NCBI RefSeq assembly: GCF_900099605.1
Contig: NZ_FNDK01000027.1
Span: 1 to 35,114, forward strand
Origin: Alteribacillus persepolensis
Lineage (GTDB): Bacteria > Bacillota > Bacilli > Bacillales > Marinococcaceae
Length of the DNA: 35,114 nucleotides
Direction of reading: 5' to 3'
Under the pieces are notes generated by a model. It saw only the letters and a program-made list of their open reading frames with translations. It was not told where the DNA came from and made no database searches. The stretch's first letter is position 1, and every line of letters starts with the position of its first letter. Of the stretch, positions 21,575 through 30,861 are shown piece by piece. The position numbers and the translations under genes are program-made.

Positions 21575-22717
21575 CTAGTACGTGCGAACAGGTGAAAAGA
21601 GATGGAGCATTTGATCATGATCGGTTGGGCGGAGGATAAACGGGCTCATCGCACCAGTAAACATAATATGGACCATTTCACTGTCAATAACTTTCAAGGC
21701 ATCCATAATATTTTTACCGTTAAAGGAAATACGCAGTTCTTCCCCCTCTACCTGGTGACAATGAATTTTTTCAGTGACTTTCCCAACTTCAGAAGAGATG
21801 GATGTGACTTCCAATACATCTCCTTCCAATGTTTTTAAATTAATAACATTGTTTTTGGCTTCTTTTGACAGCAACAACGCTCTTTCTAGTGAATGCAGCA
21901 ATTCTTTTGTTGGAAGTTCTATTTGTGTCTTTGCTTGTTCTGGAATCATGTTTTTGGTTACTGGGTACTTTCCATCAAGCAATCTTGAAAAGAACAAGAG
22001 ATGCTTGAATTGAAATAAGATCTGGCTGCCTGTTACAACAATGTCAACTAAATCATCTGTGTCATCAAGTATTTTACTTAATTCATTTAAACTTTTTCCA
22101 GGAATAACAACATTAGAAATCGTTAAATTTTCCGTCGTTGATTCCGTTATCGCTTTTCTCATTGCTAATCGATGGCTGTCTGTTGCAGTACAGGTCAATA
22201 TTCCATTTTCTATCTCCATGTTTACACCTGTCAACACTGGACGGGTTTCCTGGTTCGACACAGCGAACACCGTTTGCCTAATCATATCTTTCAGCAAGTT
22301 TTGCGGAAGACGAAACGTGCGGCTTTCATCAAGTTTTGGTAGTTGGGGATATTCTTCCGGATCCAGCCCGTTTAAATTAAAAACAACGCTTCCAGACCGT
22401 AATGTAGTCGCAAATTGGTCTTGAACCATGACTTCTATATCATCACCTGGCAATTTTTTAACAATATCAGCAAAAAAGCGAGCTTGTAAGACAATGCTGC
22501 CTTCTTTTTTTACTTCTACATATTCTTTTTCTTCATCTGCTGCAGGTATAAAAGATTCAATGGATATATCAGAATCACTGCCTGTCAGTGTTACTCCATC
22601 AGATGTCACTTCTAATTTAATTCCCGTTAAGATTGGAATTGTAGTTCTGGAAGATACAGCTTTATTCACGTGCTGCACACTTTGAACGAATTTATCACGC
22701 TGTATTATAAAATGCAT
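21575..22717 (-). CDS. dnaN: DNA polymerase III beta sliding clamp
   Basis: 380 aa. DnaN is the ring-shaped processivity clamp loaded by the DnaX complex. Three clamp repeats are recognisable; the C-terminus HIMFTGAMSPFILRPTDHDQMLHLFSPVRTY is split here as MFTGAMSPFILRP and LFSPVRTY, the family end. The frame extends to 22831, but GGGAG lies 7 nt before the ATG at 22715-22717, where MHFIIQRDKF begins. It lies 151 bp after dnaA; that spacer contains the DnaA boxes and AT-rich segment annotated at 22728-22868. Confidence 0.97.
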   Translation of the reverse strand: MHFIIQRDKFVQSVQHVNKAVSSRTTIPILTGIKLEVTSDGVTLTGSDSDISIESFIPAADEEKEYVEVKKEGSIVLQARFFADIVKKLPGDDIEVMVQDQFATTLRSGSVVFNLNGLDPEEYPQLPKLDESRTFRLPQNLLKDMIRQTVFAVSNQETRPVLTGVNMEIENGILTCTATDSHRLAMRKAITESTTENLTISNVVIPGKSLNELSKILDDTDDLVDIVVTGSQILFQFKHLLFFSRLLDGKYPVTKNMIPEQAKTQIELPTKELLHSLERALLLSKEAKNNVINLKTLEGDVLEVTSISSEVGKVTEKIHCHQVEGEELRISFNGKNIMDALKVIDSEMVHIMFTGAMSPFILRPTDHDQMLHLFSPVRTY

Positions 22718-22727
22718 ACTACATCTC

Positions 22728-22868
22728 CCTTTATATATATATTTAATTAATAATAAGTCGTCATAGTAATAGGTGTTGTGTATATTGTGGATAATTCTGA
22801 AACAACCCTGTAACGACAGAGTTGTGCACATGTGGATAATGTGTGTATAACTAAACGAGTTTTACACA
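22728..22868. other. oriC part 2: DnaA boxes and unwinding region between dnaA and dnaN
   Basis: DnaA boxes matching TTATNCACA on the minus strand lie at 22786-22794 and 22831-22839 (TTATCCACA) and 22842-22850 (TTATACACA). One-mismatch sites are at 22777-22785, 22822-22830 and 22860-22868. Beside the box at 22777-22785, the minus strand reads CTATTACTATGACGACTTA (about 22754-22772), like the DnaA-trio repeats of the B. subtilis unwinding element, and then an almost pure A/T stretch (22728-22757). By analogy with B. subtilis this is where strands open. The order of boxes, trios and AT-rich DNA is seen; the role is inferred. Confidence 0.85.
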
Positions 22869-24221
22869 TCATGTTTTTAACTTGTCGATAATTTCTTGAA
22901 GGCTTTTTTGCAGTTCGGTGTCTGTTTGAAGCATTGTGGCAATTTTCTCGTGTGCATGAATGACAGTTGTATGATCTCGTCCTCCAAATTCGTCACCAAT
23001 TTTCGGCAAAGATGATTCTGTCATTTCCCGCGATAAATACATTGCTATTTGACGAGGAAATGCAATGGTTTTTGTGCGTTTCTTTGCTTTTAATTCCTGC
23101 ACTTGAATGCCAAACTGTTCAGCAACGGTTTCTTGGATATCTGGAATAGTAATTTTTTTCGGTTTCGAACTTGGGATGATATCTTTTAATGCTTCTGCTG
23201 CTAAATCAGCATTCATATCTTGATTAATAAGGGAAGAATAAGCCACGACCCGAATTAGTGCACCTTCTAATTCGCGGATATTCGTGTCAATTTGATTTGC
23301 AATATAGAGCATAACTTCATTTGGAACATCAAGTTTTTCTGCCTTGGCTTTTTTGCGTAAAATAGCGATTCTTGTTTCTAAATCAGGAGGAGTAATGTCT
23401 GTAATCAATCCCCATTCAAACCGTGAACGAAGCCGATCCTCGAGGGTTGGAATTTCTTTTGGCGGCCTGTCGCTTGAAATCACAATTTGTTTGCTTTCTT
23501 CGTGCAGAGCATTAAATGTATGGAAAAACTCTTCTTGCGTTTGTTCTTTTCCAGCTAAAAATTGAATATCATCAATCAGCAGTACATCCACGCTTCTGTA
23601 TTTATTACGAAAATTGACTGCTTTGTTGTCACGAATGGAGTTAATAAATTCATTGGTGAATTTTTCGGAAGAAAGATAAACAACGCGAGCTTCAGGATTA
23701 TGGTCAATCACGTAATGTCCGATAGCATGCATTAAATGTGTTTTTCCCAGTCCTACACCACCATAAATGAAAAGTGGATTATAGGCTTTTGCAGGTGCTT
23801 CGGCAACAGCAAGTGATGCTGCGTGTGCAAATCGATTCCCAGAGCCGATGACAAACGTATTAAATGTATATTTATCATTAAGCATGCTTTTTGGAACTTC
23901 ATCACTATGCTGACCTGATTCAGATGGCATTTTTTTCATTTCCTGTTCAATGGATATACCATGTTCTTCTTCTGTTTCAGGAATAATAAATTTAACGTTT
24001 AAATCGGCACCAGTAATATCTTGCAAAGTATCTGAAATGAGGCTTGAGTAACGATTTTCTAACCAGTCTCTGGCAAATTCATTCGGAGCAGTAATAATAA
24101 TGGTATCTTCATGAAGTTCGGTGGCTTTTGTCGATTTTAACCATGTTTCAAAACTTGGTTTGCTCACTTTTTTCCGTATAACATCCAATGTTTGATCCCA
24201 TAAATCTTTAATATTCTCCAA
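22869..24221 (-). CDS. dnaA: Chromosomal replication initiator DnaA
   Basis: 450 aa. DnaA binds the TTATNCACA boxes on both sides of its own gene and melts the origin. Domain I (about 1-80) carries [10 protein letters not shown]; a short linker follows; the AAA+ domain has Walker [10 protein letters not shown] at 154-162 and Walker [10 protein letters not shown] at 214-222; domain IV ends with the DNA-binding signature [15 protein letters not shown]. The start is TTG at 24219-24221 with GGAGGAGGGGG 6 nt upstream. The leader contains a terminator-like hairpin (24285-24331), and boxes upstream allow autoregulation. No sigma-A promoter was placed with confidence. Confidence 0.98.
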   Translation of the reverse strand: MENIKDLWDQTLDVIRKKVSKPSFETWLKSTKATELHEDTIIITAPNEFARDWLENRYSSLISDTLQDITGADLNVKFIIPETEEEHGISIEQEMKKMPSESGQHSDEVPKSMLNDKYTFNTFVIGSGNRFAHAASLAVAEAPAKAYNPLFIYGGVGLGKTHLMHAIGHYVIDHNPEARVVYLSSEKFTNEFINSIRDNKAVNFRNKYRSVDVLLIDDIQFLAGKEQTQEEFFHTFNALHEESKQIVISSDRPPKEIPTLEDRLRSRFEWGLITDITPPDLETRIAILRKKAKAEKLDVPNEVMLYIANQIDTNIRELEGALIRVVAYSSLINQDMNADLAAEALKDIIPSSKPKKITIPDIQETVAEQFGIQVQELKAKKRTKTIAFPRQIAMYLSREMTESSLPKIGDEFGGRDHTTVIHAHEKIATMLQTDTELQKSLQEIIDKLKT

Positions 24222-24284
24222 ACTGTGCCCCCTCCTCCTTTTTGTAAATAATAGAACCGCTTGTCCTTGAATTATGTGCCAAAC

Positions 24285-24331
24285 GGTAAGAAAAGGCCTC
24301 CGATTCTTTTTATAGTTAAGAAGGAAGCCTT
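24285..24331 (-). terminator. Terminator-like hairpin in the dnaA leader
   Basis: On the minus strand AAGGCTTCC (24323-24331) can pair with GGAGGCCTT (24293-24301): nine pairs with one G-U wobble, a 21-nt loop, then TTTTCTT. It sits 64 bp upstream of the dnaA Shine-Dalgarno region. If transcription starts upstream it would be an attenuator or a block to read-through from the origin; a TATAAA element inside the loop might instead be a -10, in which case the hairpin would not form in that transcript. Confidence 0.5.
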
Positions 24332-24378
24332 CAAGAGTTGACTGAACATGTGCAAATCAGAAATGGGAACAGACAGAC

Positions 24379-24720
24379 TTATCCCCAATTAACTGCATAA
24401 CTATTAAATAAAAATAATTATGGTAGAAAAAAATATGTCCACAGGCTTAACAACCTTGTGGATAATCCTATCCTAAGGGTGTGGAATATTATCCACATAG
24501 TTATTCACATGTGTGGAAAAATGACAATGTCTGATAAGTTATCCAGAATAAAAACAAATTCATCATACCAAAAATAAACACTACTAGCAACGGCATTTAT
24601 AAAGGTTATCCACATAATCAATAACTTGTGTATTCTTTTTTTCCACAACACTATATTATGTGTGTAAGTTGTAGATAATATTGTCGAAAAATGGGTGTTC
24701 GCCCTAAAAAGTTATACACA
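24379..24720. other. oriC part 1: DnaA-box cluster between dnaA and rpmH
   Basis: Consensus TTATNCACA boxes: 24457-24465 (minus), 24489-24497, 24501-24509, 24606-24614 and 24712-24720 (plus). One-mismatch boxes: 24379-24387, 24512-24520 (minus), 24539-24547 and 24639-24647. The 650-bp dnaA-rpmH spacer contains no gene; its AT-rich stretch at 24396-24436 separates the boxes from the dnaA leader. This corresponds to the upstream (incA/incB-like) half of the Bacillus origin. Gene orientation switches here, which independently supports the origin call. Confidence 0.93.
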
Positions 24721-24790
24721 AGCTGATAGTTGGCTTATAGTTGTAAACAGAATGATGCGGAGATAGATACATAAGAAATAGAGATGCTTC

Positions 24791-24820
24791 TTGACAATAG
24801 TTAGTGAATATCTTTATAAT
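24791..24820 (+). promoter_or_regulatory. rpmH promoter
   Basis: Perfect TTGACA (24791-24796), an 18-bp spacer and perfect TATAAT (24815-24820), 51 bp before rpmH. It is the strongest promoter on the rightward side and fits a ribosomal protein gene. Confidence 0.88.
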
Positions 24821-24871
24821 TTACGGGAATGTCCTTAATTAGCAAAAGTCCTCAGGGAGGTGCAAATAGAA

Positions 24872-25009
24872 ATGGGTAAACCAACTTATACACCAAATAA
24901 TCGTAAACGTAAAAAAGTACATGGATTCCGCGCTCGTATGAGTACGAAAAACGGTCGTCACGTTCTTAAAAATCGTCGCCGTAAAGGAAGAAAAGTATTA
25001 TCTGCTTAA
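24872..25009 (+). CDS. rpmH: Ribosomal protein bL34
   Basis: 45 aa, very basic. L34 is a small protein of the large ribosomal subunit that contacts 23S rRNA. The hallmark segments [16 protein letters not shown] and [11 protein letters not shown] are present. The N-terminus [10 protein letters not shown] is one residue longer than the B. subtilis MKRTFQPNN, as in some other Bacillaceae. The ATG follows GGGAGGTG with a slightly long spacing of about 9-10 nt. It is immediately followed by a strong terminator, so it is largely monocistronic. Confidence 0.98.
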   Translation: MGKPTYTPNNRKRKKVHGFRARMSTKNGRHVLKNRRRKGRKVLSA

Positions 25010-25037
25010 GACCACTGATCACACAGTGGTCTTTTTT
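25010..25037 (+). terminator. rpmH terminator
   Basis: GACCACTG, a 6-nt loop, CAGTGGTC and six T; eight perfect pairs starting at the base after the rpmH stop codon. It partly separates rpmH from rnpA. Confidence 0.92.
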
Positions 25038-25221
25038 CCACTGATAGGAAAATATAAAAAGTTAGGCAGTATGGCCCGTGCATTCAAGACGTTAAGAGAG
25101 TCATGGATGTGCAAGCGGCCGCTGCCGTGTTTTTAAGATGTGAAATGGATACAATGAGTCAAAGCAGTGCTTCTGTCTCTTTTTACATAAAGGTATTACG
25201 CGGTTAACGGAGGGCAATGGA

Positions 25222-25566
25222 TTGAAGAAAGCGTACAGAATTAAAAGGAATCACGAATTTAGCCGAGTGTTCGAAAAAGGCACGTCTTATGCGAATCGAC
25301 AGTTGGTTGTTTATGTTTTGCATAAAGAGGATCAGCCTCATTTTCGAGTTGGATTAACGGTCAGCAAAAAAATGGGGAATGCTGTCACAAGAAATCGAAT
25401 AAAGCGTTTATTACGAGAGGCAGTAAGAGAAATCGCTGACCGGCTAGAGGGAGAGCGGGATTACATTATTATTGCAAGACGTCCTGTCGTGACGATGTCA
25501 TATGAGGAAATTAAAAAAAGTATGCGTCATGTAATGGGCGTAGCCGGCGTGATTCAAAAACATTAA
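25222..25566 (+). CDS. rnpA: Ribonuclease P protein component
   Basis: 114 aa. RnpA is the basic protein that helps the RNase P RNA cleave 5' leaders from pre-tRNAs. The N-terminal [12 protein letters not shown] with VFEKG and the RNR motif in [19 protein letters not shown] are the family marks. The start is TTG at 25222-25224, 7-8 nt after GGAGGG; the nearby ATG at 25217 is out of frame and stops at once. The 184-bp gap from rpmH holds a GC-rich near-palindrome (AGCGGCCGCT, 25118-25127) followed by a short T-run and no clear promoter, so its transcription source is uncertain. Confidence 0.95.
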   Translation: MKKAYRIKRNHEFSRVFEKGTSYANRQLVVYVLHKEDQPHFRVGLTVSKKMGNAVTRNRIKRLLREAVREIADRLEGERDYIIIARRPVVTMSYEEIKKSMRHVMGVAGVIQKH

Positions 25567-25662
25567 AACAAGTCATAACGTATTATTTTTGTTTTCTTTA
25601 TTTCTTAGTTATTCTCCGCTACAATATAGTGTGGTTAAATGAAATTAGATACGGGCAATGTC

Positions 25663-25685
25663 AGCGCTTACGTGCGCTTTTTTTG
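25663..25685 (+). terminator. Hairpin with T-run upstream of spoIIIJ
   Basis: AGCGC (25663-25667), a 6-nt loop, GCGCT (25674-25678) and a run of seven T (25678-25684). It lies 97 bp after the rnpA stop and only 12 bp before the spoIIIJ Shine-Dalgarno. It may end rnpA transcription or act as an attenuator for spoIIIJ; a TACAAT -10-like element lies upstream at about 25620-25625. Confidence 0.6.
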
Positions 25686-25711
25686 CTAATTTAAACAAGG
25701 AGGAAACTCTT

Positions 25712-26488
25712 GTGTACAAGAAAATAGGTCTAGGCGTAGTGCTTGTTACCCTTATGGCATTGTTAACAGGATGCATGGATATTGATGAGCCTATTAATGA
25801 AAATAGTGAGGGAATTTGGAATACGTTTTTCGTGTACCCGCTTCATTGGTTAATAGTGACGATTGCTGAATACATGAATGAAGATTATGGGCTTTCTATT
25901 ATCGTTGTAACTATTTTACTTCGTCTCATCATTTTGCCTTTAATGATTAAACAAACAAAAAGTGCTCGGGCGATGCAGGAACTTCAGCCGGAAATGCAGA
26001 AGTTAAGAGAAAAATACAGTGCAAAAGATCAACAAACCCAGCAGAAGCTGCAGCAAGAAACCATGAAACTTTTCCAAGAGAAAAATATTAATCCATTGGC
26101 TGGGTGTTTCCCTATATTAGTACAAATGCCGATTTTAATTGCGTTTTATCACGCTATTATGCGGACAAGAGAAATAGGAGGCCATGTCTTTTTATGGTTT
26201 GAACTTGGTCAGCCAGACTTTATTCTTCCATTTATTGCTGGTATAACAACGTTTATTCAGCAAAAAATGATGATGGTACAAGATAACCCGCAAATGCGTA
26301 TATTAATGTACATGATGCCGTTTATGATTACGGCTTTTGCCTTCTTTTTCCCTTCAGCGCTGGCCTTATACTGGGTTGTCGGTAACTTGTTTATGATTGC
26401 TCAAACGTACTTTATTACAGGACCAGGAGCTAGAAAACGAGCAGATGATAAAGCAGAAGCAAAAGCGGGGGGAGCGAAGAAAAAGTGA
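25712..26488 (+). CDS. spoIIIJ: Membrane protein insertase SpoIIIJ/YidC1
   Basis: 258 aa. This Oxa1/YidC-family insertase places proteins in the membrane and is needed for SpoIIIA-SpoIIQ function in sporulation. A lipoprotein signal ends at LLTGC with Cys21; five hydrophobic segments follow, with the family's [14 protein letters not shown] helix bearing the substrate-groove Arg, and [18 protein letters not shown] at 25712-25714 is chosen because AAGGAGG lies 8 nt upstream; an in-frame ATG at 25658 has no ribosome-binding site and would spoil the signal peptide. The stop overlaps jag by four bases. Confidence 0.95.
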   Translation: MYKKIGLGVVLVTLMALLTGCMDIDEPINENSEGIWNTFFVYPLHWLIVTIAEYMNEDYGLSIIVVTILLRLIILPLMIKQTKSARAMQELQPEMQKLREKYSAKDQQTQQKLQQETMKLFQEKNINPLAGCFPILVQMPILIAFYHAIMRTREIGGHVFLWFELGQPDFILPFIAGITTFIQQKMMMVQDNPQMRILMYMMPFMITAFAFFFPSALALYWVVGNLFMIAQTYFITGPGARKRADDKAEAKAGGAKKK

Positions 26489-27123
26489 AGACAGTCAAAG
26501 TTTCGGGAAAAACGATTGAAGAAGCGGTGCGTGAAGCGATAGTAAAGCTGAATGTAGACAGCGAAAAAGAGATTACGTATGACGTGATGGAAGAACCTTC
26601 AAAAGGTTTTCTCGGCTTGATTGGAACCAAACCAGCTGTAATTGAAGCGTCTATTAAAATAGATCCGATTGAAGAGTCTGTGAAATTTTTGCGTCAGGTG
26701 ATTCAAGAGATGCAAGTAGATGCTGAAGTAGAAGTGATAAAGCGCGGTAAAGAAACGGAATTGTCTCTATCAGGAGAGAACCTGGGAGTATTGATTGGAA
26801 AACGTGGCAAGACGCTTGATTCTCTGCAGTATTTAACCAATTTAGTTGCCAACCGCCATTCCAATCAGTATTCTCGCATTGTGTTAGATGCGGAAAATTA
26901 CCGGGAACGCAGAAGAATAGCTTTAGAAGAACTAGCTGAACGATTGGCGAACAAAGCAATGCGGACAAGAGAAAAAGTCGTATTGGAACCGATGAATGCC
27001 AGGGAAAGAAAGATTATTCATTCCGCTCTTCAAGCCAATGAAAACATTGAAACGCATTCAGACGGTTCAGAACCGTATCGACATATTGTTATTACCCCCC
27101 TAAAAACCAATTATTGTTCCTGA
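26485..27123 (+). CDS. jag: Jag/KhpB RNA-binding protein
   Basis: 212 aa. Domains in order: Jag_N (about 1-52, [14 protein letters not shown] and SKGFLGLIG), a KH domain with the [13 protein letters not shown] loop (about 108-121), and an R3H domain containing [12 protein letters not shown]. It binds RNA and, with KhpA in other Gram-positive bacteria, affects cell elongation and division. The start is GTG at 26485-26487, overlapping the spoIIIJ stop (GTGA), with GGGGGGAGCG upstream. The last residues LKTNYCS after HIVITP differ from the usual ending and follow a run of six C, so a small end variation is possible. Confidence 0.94.
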   Translation: MKTVKVSGKTIEEAVREAIVKLNVDSEKEITYDVMEEPSKGFLGLIGTKPAVIEASIKIDPIEESVKFLRQVIQEMQVDAEVEVIKRGKETELSLSGENLGVLIGKRGKTLDSLQYLTNLVANRHSNQYSRIVLDAENYRERRRIALEELAERLANKAMRTREKVVLEPMNARERKIIHSALQANENIETHSDGSEPYRHIVITPLKTNYCS

Positions 27124-27150
27124 AGTGAACAATGGTGACGAACGATTGAA

Positions 27151-27193
27151 GCATTCGCGTAAATGGCTGCTGCTAGACGCGAATGCTTTTTTT
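27151..27193 (+). terminator. spoIIIJ-jag terminator
   Basis: GCATTCGCGT and ACGCGAATGC form ten perfect pairs with a 16-nt loop, followed by seven T. It lies 28 bp past the jag stop. Confidence 0.92.
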
Positions 27194-27272
27194 GTGCTGA
27201 TAAAAAAGTATACGCTGTTTCTATTGAGGATTAGCAGCAACATGGGCTTTTCTAACAAGAGAAGCATTTTTC

Positions 27273-27302
27273 TTGTTGATAAAAATAAAGAAAAACTATA
27301 AA
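27273..27302 (+). promoter_or_regulatory. Probable mnmE-mnmG promoter
   Basis: TTGTTG (27273-27278), an 18-bp spacer and TATAAA (27297-27302), 176 bp before mnmE. The remainder of the 355-bp jag-mnmE spacer holds a CCACATGTGG palindrome (27312-27321) just after the expected transcription start, and a TTCTGA/TCAGAA inverted repeat (about 27397-27414); either could be an operator. No gene is seen. Confidence 0.5.
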
Positions 27303-27478
27303 ATAAGTTGTCCACATGTGGATGGTTATTCTCTTTTTCAAATGAAAAACATGTGGTATTCTATTATGTTAGGGAAACATTAGCTTTCTCATGTTCTGAA
27401 AAATATCAGAAATGACGATAATATATAAAATAACCATACAACAATTTAAAAGAATAAAGTAGAAGGAGGTGAAGAAGG

Positions 27479-28855
27479 ATGGATTTTGATACGATTGCAG
27501 CTATTTCTACCCCCACAGGAGAAGGGGCAATTGCGATTGTGCGTATCAGCGGAGATAAGGCTTTATCCATTGCAGATGCATTTTATAAGGGAAAGCACTC
27601 ATTAAAAGACGTAGACACCCACACAATTCACTACGGTCACCTCGTTGATCCGCAGACAGAAGAGCCGGTAGAAGAGGTAATGGTATCCGTCCTTCATGCC
27701 CCTAAGACATTTACAAAAGAAGATGTAGTTGAAATAAATTGTCATGGCGGATTGGTTTCTGTTAACAAAGTGCTGGATTTAGTATTAAGTCATGGGGCAA
27801 GAATCGCCGAACCAGGTGAATTTACAAAACGAGCCTTTTTAAACGGACGAATTGATTTATCCCAAGCAGAAGGTGTTATGGATTTAATTCGTGCAAAAAC
27901 AGATCGGGCGATGAATGCTGCTCTCAAACAAGTGGACGGACGTTTGTCTGATAAGGTCAGGAGATTACGGCAAAAACTGCTTGAGACCGTTGCCAACGTA
28001 GAAGTCAATATTGACTACCCAGAATACGATGCGGAATCGGTGACGTTAGAACGTTTACGCGCACATGCCAAAGAAGTACGGGCAGAAATTAATGAGTTGC
28101 TTGCGACAGCAAAACAAGGGAAGATTTTGCGTGAAGGACTGGCTACAGCCATTATTGGCCGGCCCAATGTAGGGAAGTCTTCCTTAATGAACAGCTTGGT
28201 GCATGAAAATAAGGCAATTGTAACCGATGTGCCTGGTACCACACGTGACGTGTTAGAAGAATACGTAAATGTACGAGGTGTGCCGCTTCGTCTTATTGAT
28301 ACAGCTGGAATTCGTGAAACGGAAGATATTGTCGAAAAAATTGGTGTGGAACGTTCCCATCAAGTATTAAAAGAAGCAGATCTGGTATTATTAGTCATTA
28401 ACAGCGCCGAAAGATTAACGGATGAAGACGAAGCGCTGTTTCAGGCGATTGAAGGGTTAAATGCAGTAGTGATTTTAAATAAAACCGATCTTGATCAAAA
28501 GGTAGATGCAGGCCGTGTAAAAGAGTTAGCACAGGAACGTCCGGTTATTACGGCCTCGCTTTTAAAAGATGAAGGCATTGAAGAGCTAGAGCAAGTGATT
28601 TCTAAGTTGTTTTTTGAAGAAGGCGTTGAAACAGCAGATTTAAGTTATATATCCAACGCTCGTCATATCGGGCTGCTGAACCAAGCCAAACAGTCTATTG
28701 ATGAGGCGTTAGCAGCAGCTGAGATGGCAGTGCCGGTAGATATGGTGCAGATTGATATTACACGGGCGTGGGAACAGCTAGGAGAAATTGTTGGAGAAAA
28801 CGTGCATGACAGTTTAATTGATCAACTGTTTTCACAGTTTTGCTTAGGAAAATAA
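27479..28855 (+). CDS. mnmE: tRNA modification GTPase MnmE
   Basis: 458 aa. With MnmG it makes the 5-carboxymethylaminomethyl (cmnm5) group at wobble U34 of several tRNAs. The N-terminal folate-binding domain begins [19 protein letters not shown]; the G domain has GRPNVGKSS at 227-235, DTAGIRE at 274-280 and NKTD; the protein ends in the catalytic CLGK. ATG start with AAGGAGGTG 8 nt upstream. It is 21 bp before mnmG and clearly co-transcribed with it. Confidence 0.98.
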   Translation: MDFDTIAAISTPTGEGAIAIVRISGDKALSIADAFYKGKHSLKDVDTHTIHYGHLVDPQTEEPVEEVMVSVLHAPKTFTKEDVVEINCHGGLVSVNKVLDLVLSHGARIAEPGEFTKRAFLNGRIDLSQAEGVMDLIRAKTDRAMNAALKQVDGRLSDKVRRLRQKLLETVANVEVNIDYPEYDAESVTLERLRAHAKEVRAEINELLATAKQGKILREGLATAIIGRPNVGKSSLMNSLVHENKAIVTDVPGTTRDVLEEYVNVRGVPLRLIDTAGIRETEDIVEKIGVERSHQVLKEADLVLLVINSAERLTDEDEALFQAIEGLNAVVILNKTDLDQKVDAGRVKELAQERPVITASLLKDEGIEELEQVISKLFFEEGVETADLSYISNARHIGLLNQAKQSIDEALAAAEMAVPVDMVQIDITRAWEQLGEIVGENVHDSLIDQLFSQFCLGK

Positions 28856-28876
28856 ACAAAAAGGGAGGCAGCCATC

Positions 28877-30766
28877 ATGCATTATGACGGCGGCAAATTT
28901 GATGTTATTGTTATTGGTGCTGGTCACGCTGGTGTAGAAGCGGGGCTTGCTGCTGCCAGGATGGGATCGAAAACGTTAATGCTGACGTTAAATCTCGATT
29001 CTGTTGCATTTATGCCTTGTAATCCATCTGTAGGCGGACCGGCAAAAGGAATTGTTGTACGGGAAATCGATGCTTTGGGCGGAGAAATGGCCAAAAATAT
29101 TGATAAAACCCATATTCAAATGAGAATGTTAAACACAGGGAAAGGGCCTGCCGTACGAGCGCTGCGCGCACAAGCGGATAAGTTTTTGTATCAACATGAA
29201 ATGAAGAAAACATTAGAAGAAGAAGAAAACCTCTTGCTTCGCCAAGGAATGGTAGAAGAATTAATTGTTGAAGATGGAGTATGTAAGGGTGTTGTCACAA
29301 ATACAGGAGCGTCCTATTACGCGAAAACGGTGGTTGTTACGACAGGTACGTACTTGCGAGGAAAAATTATCTTAGGGGATTTGGCGTATGAGAGCGGTCC
29401 AAATAATATGCAGCCATCTGTTAACCTTTCGCACAGTTTGAAATCACTGGGATTTGAAATGGTTCGGTTTAAGACGGGGACACCTCCTCGTGTCAACGGA
29501 AGCAGTATCGATTACGATAAAACAGAAATTCAGCCAGGTGATGACAAACCTCGTGCCTTTTCATATGAAACGACAAAATATATCACGGATCAACTTCCTT
29601 GCTGGTTGACCTACACCGGAGAAATGACTCATCAAATTATTAACGACAACTTAAAACGTTCCCCGATGTACTCGGGCATGATTGAAGGTACAGGTCCGCG
29701 TTATTGTCCATCCATTGAAGATAAGATTGTACGTTTTCACGATAAACCAAAACATCAAATATTCTTAGAGCCAGAAGGCCGCAACACATCTGAAGTATAT
29801 GTGCAAGGCTTATCCACCAGTCTGCCGGAAGATGTGCAGTTTAAGATGCTTAAAACGATACCGGGGCTTGAAAACGTACGAATGATGCGTCCTGGATATG
29901 CCATTGAATATGATGCCATTGTTCCAACTCAATTGTGGCCGACACTTGAAACGAAAAAAGTAGAGAATTTGTTTACAGCAGGTCAAATCAATGGCACGTC
30001 TGGTTATGAAGAAGCGGCAGGTCAAGGGATTATGGCTGGCATTAACGCAGCTTGTAAAGCACAAGGTAAAGAAGGAGTTATTCTAGACCGTTCTGATGGT
30101 TACATTGGGGTATTGATTGATGACTTGGTCACAAAAGGTACAAATGAACCATATCGTCTGCTTACATCTAGAGCAGAATACCGTCTGCTTTTGCGTCATG
30201 ATAACGCAGACCTACGTTTGACAGAGAGAGGATACGAAATTGGTCTTATTCCAGAAGAGCGTTATCAGCGTTTCGTGGCGAAAAAAGAGGCAATCGCTAA
30301 AGAAAAAGCACGCCTTGAAAAAACGATTATTAAGCCAAGCGAAGAATTACAAAAGCTGTTAGCAGAAAAACAGTCATCACCAATGAAAGAAGCAGCTTCT
30401 GCTGCACATCTGTTGAAACGTCCGGAATTGGGTTATGATGATATTATCCCATTTGCACCTGGAGATGAGAATGTGACTCCTGATGTTAGTGAACAAGTGG
30501 AGATTCAAACAAAATATGAAGGATATATTACCAAACAGCTAGAACAAGTGGAGCGTATGAAAAAGATGGAGAAAAAGAAAATTCCAGAGAACTTGGATTA
30601 CGAACAAATTTCAGGAATTGCGACAGAAGCAAGACAAAAATTGGCGGAAGTACGTCCGATTTCTGTTGGGCAGGCGTCGAGAGTTTCCGGGGTCAATCCA
30701 TCAGATATTTCCATTTTGCTCGTTTATTTAGAGCAAGGTCGTTTAGCAAAAACAGCGGAAGCATAA
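28877..30766 (+). CDS. mnmG: tRNA uridine-5-carboxymethylaminomethyl enzyme MnmG (GidA)
   Basis: 629 aa, the normal length. The FAD-binding Rossmann motif GAGHAG is at residues 14-19, followed by the GidA signatures [13 protein letters not shown] and [16 protein letters not shown]-like segments, and [16 protein letters not shown]. It is the partner of MnmE in cmnm5U synthesis; both genes are adjacent here. ATG start with AAGGGAGGC 7-8 nt upstream. A stem-loop follows at 30771-30813. Confidence 0.98.
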   Translation: MHYDGGKFDVIVIGAGHAGVEAGLAAARMGSKTLMLTLNLDSVAFMPCNPSVGGPAKGIVVREIDALGGEMAKNIDKTHIQMRMLNTGKGPAVRALRAQADKFLYQHEMKKTLEEEENLLLRQGMVEELIVEDGVCKGVVTNTGASYYAKTVVVTTGTYLRGKIILGDLAYESGPNNMQPSVNLSHSLKSLGFEMVRFKTGTPPRVNGSSIDYDKTEIQPGDDKPRAFSYETTKYITDQLPCWLTYTGEMTHQIINDNLKRSPMYSGMIEGTGPRYCPSIEDKIVRFHDKPKHQIFLEPEGRNTSEVYVQGLSTSLPEDVQFKMLKTIPGLENVRMMRPGYAIEYDAIVPTQLWPTLETKKVENLFTAGQINGTSGYEEAAGQGIMAGINAACKAQGKEGVILDRSDGYIGVLIDDLVTKGTNEPYRLLTSRAEYRLLLRHDNADLRLTERGYEIGLIPEERYQRFVAKKEAIAKEKARLEKTIIKPSEELQKLLAEKQSSPMKEAASAAHLLKRPELGYDDIIPFAPGDENVTPDVSEQVEIQTKYEGYITKQLEQVERMKKMEKKKIPENLDYEQISGIATEARQKLAEVRPISVGQASRVSGVNPSDISILLVYLEQGRLAKTAEA

Positions 30767-30770
30767 AAGC

Positions 30771-30818
30771 AGCTCCAGTGCCTTCACATACTATTAAGGT
30801 TGGCGCTGGAGCTTATTT
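30771..30818 (+). terminator. Stem-loop after mnmG
   Basis: AGCTCCAG and CTGGAGCT, with inner GCC/GGC pairs and one mismatch, enclose a loop of about 20 nt; the tail is TATTTA rather than a clean T-run. It starts 4 bp past the mnmG stop, so it is a partial terminator or a 3' stabilising structure. Confidence 0.6.
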
Positions 30819-30861
30819 ACATTGATAAAAAGGAAATATCCACACAAAGGAGCTTATTTTT

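Noticed and set aside
25073-25216. Two micro-frames of about 20 codons between rpmH and rnpA
   Set aside because: Neither has a convincing Shine-Dalgarno; the spacer is better described as a leader with a GC-rich palindrome.
25658-25711. N-terminal 18-residue extension of SpoIIIJ
   Set aside because: The ATG lacks a ribosome-binding site, the frame crosses a terminator-like hairpin, and the extension would displace the lipoprotein signal that starts at GTG 25712.
27312-27321. CCACATGTGG palindrome as a parS or DnaA site
   Set aside because: It matches neither the parS palindrome nor TTATNCACA; kept only as a possible operator in the mnmE promoter entry.
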